From Runella defluvii (GTDB lineage Bacteria > Bacteroidota > Bacteroidia > Cytophagales > Spirosomataceae), in NCBI RefSeq assembly GCF_014195535.1, contig NZ_JACIBY010000007.1, forward strand, positions 248,001-312,000: a DNA stretch of 64,000 bases, written 5' to 3'. Of the stretch, positions 7,783-14,687 are shown piece by piece (the first letter of the stretch is position 1; every line of letters starts with the position of its first letter). The position numbers and the translations under genes were made by a program. Below the pieces are notes generated by a model that saw only the letters and a program-made list of their open reading frames with translations, made no database searches and had not been told where the DNA came from.

Positions 7783-8994
7783 ATGAGCACTCCAACTGAA
7801 CAAGGTATTTCTACGACGTCTAAAAAAGGATTATTTACCTACGAAAACGGCATCGTCTTAGTGATGGCGCTGACCTTCGGTTGCCTTTTCTTTGACCGCC
7901 TCGCGCTTAATTTTTTAATGCCCTATGTGGCCAAAGACCTTCAACTCAACAACACCCAAATCGGTCTTTTGGCAGGAGCATTGTCACTGGCATGGGCTTT
8001 TTCGAGTTTTTTCTCTACCGCTTGGGCCGAAACGAACAACAAAAAGAAAGCCGTTTTTGTCATTGCCGTTTTTGTATTTTCGATTTGCTCGGTTGGTTCA
8101 GGCTTGGCCACTTCGTTCGTAACCTTGCTTTTGGCTCGGCTACTCATGGGTTTGGCCGAAGGGCCTGTTATTCCATTGGCGCAAAATTTTGTTGAGCGCG
8201 AGTCTTCACCGCACCGCCTCGGCGTGAATGCAGGAATTTTACAAGGAATGGGTTCGGCACTGTTTGGGTCTATTTTAGCGCCCGTGGTTTTAGTGCAAAT
8301 TGCCGAAAACGTGGGATGGCGCAATGCTTTTTACATTGCAGGGGCACCAGGGTTACTTTTGGGACTTATTTCATGGGTATATGTCAAAAAATCAACCGCA
8401 GAAAGTACACACATCAAAGAAACGTCCACGCTCAATCTTTCCGAGTTACTACAATACAATAACGTTAAATGGGGGATTCCTGTGGCCTGTTGTGTGTTTG
8501 GTTGGTGGTTTGCTGCGCTACCGTTTATTTCCAATTATTTCGTCAATGCCCAAGGCATGAGCGCCGACGAAATGGGGAAAACGATGGGGTTATTAGGGGT
8601 TTCAGGGTTGTTTTCTTCCATTCTTGTCCCTGGCCTTTCGGATAAAATAGGGCGAAAAAAAGTGATTCTATTTTTCTGTGGGGTAGGCGCTTGTTACCCT
8701 TTTGCCGTCTATTTCTTAGCTGGTTCGGGGGCTCATTTGCCCGTTATGTTTCTTACCTATTTTATGATGGGGCTCATTCCATTGGTCGCGGCTGTGGTCC
8801 CTTCTGAAGCAGTCCCCGAACATCTCAAAGCCAAAGCCATCGGGTTGATAACTGGCATTGCCGAAATTGTGGGGGGCGTGCTAGTTCCTGCTTTGGCGGG
8901 ATTACTTTCTGACGCTGTTGACCCCTCTGCTTTCTTGTGGATTGCGGCAAGTTTGGCATTAGCAGGGCTTGCTTTTTCAACGAAACTGAAATAA
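7783..8994 (+). CDS. MFS transporter, anion:cation symporter type
   Basis: A 403-residue, 12-helix inner-membrane transporter. The early segment FDRLALNFLMPYVAKDL resembles the ACS family (glucarate, hexuronate, hydroxyphenylacetate and phthalate permeases). A basic loop between the helix pairs (GLSDKIGRKKV in the second half) matches the MFS signature. It probably imports an organic acid or aromatic acid by H+ symport for the upstream catabolic genes. It stands alone between a terminator and the palindrome at 9007. Confidence 0.83.
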   Translation: MSTPTEQGISTTSKKGLFTYENGIVLVMALTFGCLFFDRLALNFLMPYVAKDLQLNNTQIGLLAGALSLAWAFSSFFSTAWAETNNKKKAVFVIAVFVFSICSVGSGLATSFVTLLLARLLMGLAEGPVIPLAQNFVERESSPHRLGVNAGILQGMGSALFGSILAPVVLVQIAENVGWRNAFYIAGAPGLLLGLISWVYVKKSTAESTHIKETSTLNLSELLQYNNVKWGIPVACCVFGWWFAALPFISNYFVNAQGMSADEMGKTMGLLGVSGLFSSILVPGLSDKIGRKKVILFFCGVGACYPFAVYFLAGSGAHLPVMFLTYFMMGLIPLVAAVVPSEAVPEHLKAKAIGLITGIAEIVGGVLVPALAGLLSDAVDPSAFLWIAASLALAGLAFSTKLK

Positions 8995-9006
8995 CGTAAA
9001 ATTATT

Positions 9007-9027
9007 ATTGTCTAAAATTAAGACAAT
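9007..9027. promoter_or_regulatory. 21-bp palindromic operator ATTGTCT-N7-AGACAAT (site A)
   Basis: Perfect 7-base arms around an A/T spacer; with the flanking T and A the match extends to 23 bases. The same arms and spacer length recur at 19960-19980 before the ThuA operon, beside a Nudix-type regulator gene. It lies 107 bases before the Dabb gene that opens the rhamnosidase operon. Binding by the Nudix regulator is inference. Confidence 0.7.
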
Positions 9028-9133
9028 ATCAGGTAAGTACAGGATGATTTCTGTATAAAAGAAATATTTTTTTGTACTTATAGTAGCAAAAATGCTTCTC
9101 GTATTCAAAATATCTTAGTGCTTGCCTACAATT

Positions 9134-9430
9134 ATGCTTCGACATTCCGTCATTCTGAAATTAAAACCCTCATTAGGTGCTGACGAGCAACGCGCTTTTT
9201 TCAAAGCAGTTGATTCTCTCGCTACGCTTCCAAATGTTCAAAAGTTTGAGGTGTTGAAACAGATAAGCCCTAAAAACAAATTTGAGTACGGGATTTCAAT
9301 GGAGTTTGCGACTCAAGAACACTATGATTTTTATACAAATCATCCAGAACACGAGGCTTTTATCCAGGATTTTTGGCTAACATCTGTGGACGATTTCTTG
9401 GAAATAGATTATCAAAAAATAAGCTACTAA
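9134..9430 (+). CDS. Dabb (stress-responsive alpha/beta barrel) domain protein
   Basis: A small single-domain Dabb protein (PF07876), with N-terminal MLRHSVILKLKP, a central strand-helix region and closing FLTSVDDFLEIDY-like segment. Dabb proteins form dimeric ferredoxin-like barrels; in Bacteroidota they often sit in sugar or secondary-metabolite loci with no defined reaction. I start at ATG 9134 because family members begin MLRH; the TTG four codons upstream is less likely. It is the first gene after the palindromic operator. Confidence 0.8.
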   Translation: MLRHSVILKLKPSLGADEQRAFFKAVDSLATLPNVQKFEVLKQISPKNKFEYGISMEFATQEHYDFYTNHPEHEAFIQDFWLTSVDDFLEIDYQKISY

Positions 9431-9480
9431 GTGTGCCTCCTTGAGATAAACATGGCGATAATCAACTAATACACAGTGAT

Positions 9481-10347
9481 ATGAAAGGGATGTTTCAATG
9501 TCCAAAGAGTAACATTATAAAATTGACAATACTTCTGATGTATTGTTTCTCAATCGTATCATACGCTCAAAGTAAAGCAACCTCGGTCGATTGGAAACTA
9601 GGGGTGGCGCTTTATACCTTTAGTACCGCATCATTTCCCGACCAATTGGCCTACGCCGACAGTGCTTCCTTAAAGTACGTGGAAGGGTTTGTGTTTGCCA
9701 AAGCAGGAAAAGAACTCCAAGACTCGGTGTTATTTCGGCTTTCGCCGTCGGGGCTTCAGCATTTGAAAAAGCAGATAGCTGATAAAGGGCTTAAAATGGA
9801 GTCGATTTACATCATTGGAGGTAAAACCGTGGCCGACTGGAAACGCGATTTTGACATAGCCAAAGCGTTCGGAGTTAAATACGTGACGGCCGAACCACCC
9901 CGAAATTTATGGAACAGCGTGGATAGTTTGGCGGGTGCTTATGGGGTGAAAGTGGCTTTGCACAACCACTGGAAAGGAAACAGTATCTATTGGCATCCCG
10001 ACTCGCTATTAGCAGCGTTGGAAGGACATCCCAACTTCGCGGCTTGTCCCGATTTGGGGCATTATCCAAAATCAGGAATAAATCCAATTCTAGCCTTGAA
10101 AAAACTGCAAGGTAAAATCATTGGCATTCACCTAAAAGACATCGCGGAATACAACAATAACAAACTCCAAGATGTGCCTGTAGGAACGGGAGTAATCGAC
10201 TTCCCAGCGGTTTTTGACGAATTGAAGAGCCAAAACTACAAGGGATATATCATGATTGAACGTGATACCAAAGAGAAGCCGTCGAACCTTTCCTCGGTGA
10301 AGCAGACGGTCAATTTTTATTATAAAACGCTATCCATCCCCCGCTGA
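9481..10347 (+). CDS. secreted sugar phosphate isomerase/epimerase-like TIM barrel
   Basis: A 288-residue AP-endonuclease-2/xylose-isomerase-like TIM barrel with an export signal (hydrophobic stretch IIKLTILLMYCFSIVSYAQ). Barrel and metal-site landmarks are VALHNHW, DLGHY, GIHLKDI and the C-terminal IMIERD. Exported members are common in Bacteroidota and are thought to isomerise or oxidise free sugars in the periplasm. It is followed 46 bases later by the GH106-like gene, which suggests a role in processing released sugars. Confidence 0.82.
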   Translation: MKGMFQCPKSNIIKLTILLMYCFSIVSYAQSKATSVDWKLGVALYTFSTASFPDQLAYADSASLKYVEGFVFAKAGKELQDSVLFRLSPSGLQHLKKQIADKGLKMESIYIIGGKTVADWKRDFDIAKAFGVKYVTAEPPRNLWNSVDSLAGAYGVKVALHNHWKGNSIYWHPDSLLAALEGHPNFAACPDLGHYPKSGINPILALKKLQGKIIGIHLKDIAEYNNNKLQDVPVGTGVIDFPAVFDELKSQNYKGYIMIERDTKEKPSNLSSVKQTVNFYYKTLSIPR

Positions 10348-10393
10348 GGTAGGCAGCTAGTGTGCGCTCTTTTTTACCAACAACTCTAATTGA

Positions 10394-13300
10394 ATGAGAA
10401 TGAAAACGAAAATTCAAGCTGTTGTAGCCTTGCTACTCGTGTCGAGTGTAGGAGGTTATGCCCAAGACAAAACTCAATTTCAAACACCGCCCAGCTCGGC
10501 CAAGCCGCGTGTTTGGTGGCATTGGATGAACGGAAATATCTCCAAAGAAGGCATCCAAAAAGACTTAGAATGGATGCAACGTGTGGGTATCGGCGGGTTT
10601 CAAAACTTTGATGCCAACTTGTTTACGCCCGTCGTAGTGCCCAAAAAGCTTGTCTTTATGACACCCGACTGGAAAGATGCTTTTAAGTTTACTACGCAAT
10701 TGGCCGACCAAAAAGGGCTCGAAATGGCCATAGCAGGTTCGCCAGGCTGGAGTGTGACGGGCGGCCCTTGGGTTAAGCCCGAAGATGCCATGAAAAAATA
10801 CGTTTGGACCGAAACTCGGATTGAGGGAGGAAAACCATTTTCAGGGAAATTGCCCCGACCTTCGGACATAACGGGAAAATACCAAAATGTTGAAATAGGA
10901 GCAGGAGGACTCACGGGGGGATTTGTGGGTGAAAAACCTAAATTTTACCAAGATGCGTTGGTGATTGCGTACCGACTTCCCAATTCGGAAAAAACGCTGA
11001 CTGAATTAGCGCCTAAAGTGAGTTCGAGCGGAGGAAGTTTTGCGCTGAAAGAATTGACAGATACTGATTTAAGTAAGGCTACGTTGTTGCCTCCAATGGC
11101 GGTAGGGCAAGAGATGTGGCTTCAGTACGAATTTGAAACCCCACAAACATTTAAAGCATTTTCTTTGGCAGGCGCCAACGAGGGTGCATTGTCAGAGTTT
11201 CGGGGAAATCCTGAAAACCGAACGTTGAAAGTAAGCGACGACGGTGTGAATTTTCGTGAAATTGCCAAAGTGTCAGGAAGTACCGTTCCTTACAACACCG
11301 TAGCCATTGCTCCGACCACGGCGAAATATTGGCGGATGTGTTGGAAAACCCTTGCGCCTGCTCCCAATATGTTTGCTGCCATGGCAGGTCGCCCTGCCGA
11401 AGAGCCTAAACCTGAAGGGGTTCACGTGGCCGAGTTTGTGTTGCACAGCAATAGCCGCATCGACCAGTTGGAAGATAAAGCAGGTTTTACACCTTGGAAA
11501 GAGAGTAGCCCCTCAAGCAGCCCCCTAAGCCCCAATGGGGGGATTGAAACCATTCCCACCTCAGATGTTATTGATTTAACATCTTTGATGCAACCTGATG
11601 GTACACTCAATTGGGAAGCCCCTATTGGGAGTTGGGGGGTGATTCGTCTCGGTTATTCACTTACAGGTCGTCAAAATCACCCAGCGTCTCCCGAAGCGAC
11701 TGGTTTAGAGGTAGATAAATTGAATAAAGAGGCCGTTCGTCGTTACATCAATACCTATTTGGACATGTACAAAGACGCCACGGGAGGATTGATGGGGGCT
11801 AAAGGTCTCAATTACATGGTGTTGGATAGCTACGAAGCGGGACACATGAACTGGACCAAAAGTTTTCCTGATGAGTTCAAAAACCGCCGCGGGTATGACC
11901 TTCGCCAGTGGGTGCCTGTCTTGACGGGCAGAATCGTGACATCATTGGAGGCAAGTGAGAAATTCCTGTGGGATTTTCGTAAAACGATTGGTGAGCTGAT
12001 TGCCGAAAATCACTACGATGTGATTGGAGAAGAATTGAAGAAACGCGGCATGAAACGTTATACCGAAAGCCATGAAAATGGACGGATTTATTTGGCCGAC
12101 GGCATGGACGTAAAACGCAACTCAGACATTCCAATGTCGGCCATGTGGACGCCAGGGAGCTTGGCGGGTGGAAACGACGAGGAAGTGCGGAGCGAGGCAG
12201 ATATTCGTGAATCGGCTTCGGTAGCCAATATTTATGGAAAACCCATCGTGGCGGCAGAATCAATGACGTCGGTGGGGAAACCCTTTCAAGAATATCCTGA
12301 AAAATTGAAACGTACTGCTGATTTGGAAATGGCGTCGGGTTTGAACCGATTTGTGATTCACACGTCCGTTCACCAACCGCTCGATGATAAAAAACCAGGG
12401 TTTTCGCTTGGGCCATTTGGACAGTATTTTACCCGCCAAGAGACGTGGGCCGAAGCGGGAGGCAAAGCATGGATGTCGTACTTGGGGCGTAGTTGTTATT
12501 TACTTCAACAAGGCCGCAACGTCGCGGATATTTTATACTATTATGGCGAAAACAACAACGTGACGTGGATTAGTCGCGAAAAATTGCCCTCAATTCCAGC
12601 GGGTTATGAATTTGATTATGTCAATTCTTCCGCACTATTAAATGCCATTAAGGCTCAAAATGGTAAACTCGTGGCGCAAAGTGGTAATACGTACAGCCTG
12701 TTGGTACTGGATGAATCGGCGAAACTGATGACCTTGCCTGTTTTGAAAAAAATTCGTGATTTGGTCAAAGCAGGGGTAAAAGTAGTCGGTGAAAAGCCGC
12801 TAAAATCGCCAAGTTTGTCCGATAATGAGGGTGAATTTCAGTCGATTGTGAATGAAATTTGGTCAAATCCAAACGTCAATGTAGAGACGTTGCATGCAAC
12901 GTCTCTACCAAAACCCGACGTAATTATTTCAAATACCCCCAATAAAATCCTGTATCGCCACCGACAGGTTCAAGAAACCGATATTTATTGGTTAAATAAC
13001 CGTAGCGACAACCCTACCAATGCCGAAGTGAGTTTTCGGGTAACGGGCAAAGTACCAGAAATATGGAACCCACAAACGGGCAAAGTCGAAAAAGTAAGTT
13101 ACCAAATGAAGGATGGACGCACGATTGTTCCTTTGAAATTTGAATCATGGGATGCGTTTTTTGTTGTTTTTAAAGACAAAGCCACGGCCAATAACTACGC
13201 CAAGGCTGCTACTAAAGAAACGCCCCTGAGCCAAATGTCGGGCGCATGGCAAGTAAGCATTGCAGGTAAAAGCGCAACGATGGATAAACTGACTTCTTGG

Positions 13301-13705
13301 AGTGAAAATACCGATGTTGACATCAAATATTTCTCAGGTACTGCCACGTACAACAATAATTTCCAAATAAATACCCCCATTGGGCGGTCTGCCGATGCGG
13401 GCAAGGGGGCTGTTATTCTTGATTTGGGTGAGGTTAAAAATATCGCGGAGGTGATTGTGAACGGTAAAAACGTAGGTACTGTTTGGAAAAAGCCGTTTAA
13501 AATCGACATTACTTCGGCGGTGAAAGAAGGTAATAATACCCTTCAAATCAATGTTACCAATAGCTGGGTCAACCGCCTTGTGGGGGATGCACAGCCCGAT
13601 GTTAAGGAAAAAACGACCTTCACAACCATGCCGTTTTACCGAAAAGATTCACCTTTGGTTCCTTCAGGGTTAGTAGGAGAGGTGAAGGTATGGCAAGTGA
13701 AATAA
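10394..13705 (+). CDS. GH106-like alpha-L-rhamnosidase, secreted
   Basis: An 1103-residue secreted enzyme. The signal peptide ends at GGYAQ. The N-terminal catalytic region contains PRVWWHWMNGNISKEG and GIGGFQNFD, typical of GH106 rhamnosidase-like proteins, with TESHENGR later in the barrel. The C-terminus has a beta-sandwich (LDLGEVKNIAEVIVNGKNVG) of galactose-binding type. The expected activity is cleavage of alpha-L-rhamnose from rhamnogalacturonan or plant glycosides. Two repeat elements are translated in frame: a C/G-rich block at about residues 371-383 and a perfect 28-base palindrome at residues 830-838. A third G-rich block lies near 13373. The reading frame is intact throughout. Downstream are an esterase and a GH78 enzyme. 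Confidence 0.88.
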   Translation: MRMKTKIQAVVALLLVSSVGGYAQDKTQFQTPPSSAKPRVWWHWMNGNISKEGIQKDLEWMQRVGIGGFQNFDANLFTPVVVPKKLVFMTPDWKDAFKFTTQLADQKGLEMAIAGSPGWSVTGGPWVKPEDAMKKYVWTETRIEGGKPFSGKLPRPSDITGKYQNVEIGAGGLTGGFVGEKPKFYQDALVIAYRLPNSEKTLTELAPKVSSSGGSFALKELTDTDLSKATLLPPMAVGQEMWLQYEFETPQTFKAFSLAGANEGALSEFRGNPENRTLKVSDDGVNFREIAKVSGSTVPYNTVAIAPTTAKYWRMCWKTLAPAPNMFAAMAGRPAEEPKPEGVHVAEFVLHSNSRIDQLEDKAGFTPWKESSPSSSPLSPNGGIETIPTSDVIDLTSLMQPDGTLNWEAPIGSWGVIRLGYSLTGRQNHPASPEATGLEVDKLNKEAVRRYINTYLDMYKDATGGLMGAKGLNYMVLDSYEAGHMNWTKSFPDEFKNRRGYDLRQWVPVLTGRIVTSLEASEKFLWDFRKTIGELIAENHYDVIGEELKKRGMKRYTESHENGRIYLADGMDVKRNSDIPMSAMWTPGSLAGGNDEEVRSEADIRESASVANIYGKPIVAAESMTSVGKPFQEYPEKLKRTADLEMASGLNRFVIHTSVHQPLDDKKPGFSLGPFGQYFTRQETWAEAGGKAWMSYLGRSCYLLQQGRNVADILYYYGENNNVTWISREKLPSIPAGYEFDYVNSSALLNAIKAQNGKLVAQSGNTYSLLVLDESAKLMTLPVLKKIRDLVKAGVKVVGEKPLKSPSLSDNEGEFQSIVNEIWSNPNVNVETLHATSLPKPDVIISNTPNKILYRHRQVQETDIYWLNNRSDNPTNAEVSFRVTGKVPEIWNPQTGKVEKVSYQMKDGRTIVPLKFESWDAFFVVFKDKATANNYAKAATKETPLSQMSGAWQVSIAGKSATMDKLTSWSENTDVDIKYFSGTATYNNNFQINTPIGRSADAGKGAVILDLGEVKNIAEVIVNGKNVGTVWKKPFKIDITSAVKEGNNTLQINVTNSWVNRLVGDAQPDVKEKTTFTTMPFYRKDSPLVPSGLVGEVKVWQVK
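11504..11542. repeat. C/G-rich repeat inside the GH106-like gene
   Basis: TAGCCCCTCAAGC is followed by AGCCCCCTAAGC and then CCCAATGGGGGG. This is a half copy of the element seen as a full inverted repeat at 21744-21821. It is translated as a Ser/Pro stretch (SSPSSSPLSPNGG) in a linker before the VIDLTSLM strand. Confidence 0.6.
12881..12908. repeat. perfect 28-bp palindrome inside the GH106-like gene
   Basis: GTAGAGACGTTGCA / TGCAACGTCTCTAC with no spacer. It begins exactly on a codon boundary and encodes VETLHATSL (residues 830-838) just before LPKPDVI. Its perfect symmetry inside a coding sequence is not expected by chance. Confidence 0.85.
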
Positions 13706-13730
13706 TAGAAACAATGAACGAAAAGTAAGA

Positions 13731-13752
13731 GGCGGGGCAACCCGCCTTTTAT
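13731..13752 (+). terminator. intrinsic terminator after the GH106-like gene
   Basis: GGCGGG / CCCGCC arms with a GCAA loop, followed by TTTTAT. It lies between the GH106-like gene and the esterase and may reduce rather than block read-through. Confidence 0.7.
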
Positions 13753-13784
13753 ATTGGAAAAAAGTTTGCCAAACCTGCCTGAAT

Positions 13785-14687
13785 ATGAACTTGTCACGCT
13801 TAACCTTTTGCTTTTTACTACTGATACAAACGGGGCTTGCCTTTGGCCAGAAACCCAACCCGATGATTAAATTTTTTCCGCAGGGCACGGTTTTGCACGG
13901 AAATATTCCTTACAACAATGATACGTTGTCTAAGCACTTGCTGGACATTTATTTGCCCCCAAACCCCAAAAATAAAATGCCGTTGGTGGTTTGGGTTCAT
14001 GGCGGTGGGTGGTTGGTCAACGACAAATATGCCGACATGGGCTACATGAAAAGCACCATTTCGGAGCTTCTCAAGAGCGGATTTGCGTTGGCGTCCATTG
14101 ATTATCGTTTTGCCTCGCAAGCTGTTTTTCCCGCACTTATTCAGGACTGCAACCGTGCTATTTCATTTTTGTACGACAATGCTGCTCAATATGGGTACGA
14201 CAAAAATCGCATAGCCTTAATGGGTTTTTCGGCGGGGGGGCATTTGGCTTCGTTGATGGCTTTGTCCAAAAACAATAAAATAGAATCGTTTTTTATGCCA
14301 AACACTTCTAAAGCGTTTACGTTTAAAGCGGTGGTTGATTTTTATGGGCCTTCCGATTTGACTTCACTTAATTCGAGTGAAAATCCAAAGGCCAACGAAG
14401 GGGTATTGCTAGGGGCTGCGCCCATTGACCGTCCCGATTTGGCCAAAATTGCCAGTCCAGTTACGTATGTTGACAAAAATGACCCGCCTTTTTTAATCAT
14501 CCACGGCGAAAAAGATGAAAGCGTGCCCAATCGTCAATCAAAATTGCTGAACGGTTGGTTGAAATCCGTGGGCGTTCAAAGCGATTTAATCATTGTCAAA
14601 GACGCCCCGCATTTTGGGGTGATGTTTGATGCCCCCGAAATTCGTTCTCGAATCCTGAGCTTTTTAAAAGAAACCCTAAAACCATGA
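13785..14687 (+). CDS. secreted alpha/beta hydrolase, BD-FAE/lipase-like esterase
   Basis: A 300-residue exported esterase (signal peptide ending GLAFGQ). It has the hormone-sensitive-lipase-type HGGGW oxyanion motif, nucleophile GFSAGG, acid in HGEKDESVP and base in DAPHFGV. Relatives deacylate polysaccharides or small esters. Its stop codon overlaps the ATG of the GH78 gene, so the two are translationally coupled. Removal of acetyl or other acyl groups from rhamnose-containing glycans is likely. Confidence 0.85.
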   Translation: MNLSRLTFCFLLLIQTGLAFGQKPNPMIKFFPQGTVLHGNIPYNNDTLSKHLLDIYLPPNPKNKMPLVVWVHGGGWLVNDKYADMGYMKSTISELLKSGFALASIDYRFASQAVFPALIQDCNRAISFLYDNAAQYGYDKNRIALMGFSAGGHLASLMALSKNNKIESFFMPNTSKAFTFKAVVDFYGPSDLTSLNSSENPKANEGVLLGAAPIDRPDLAKIASPVTYVDKNDPPFLIIHGEKDESVPNRQSKLLNGWLKSVGVQSDLIIVKDAPHFGVMFDAPEIRSRILSFLKETLKP

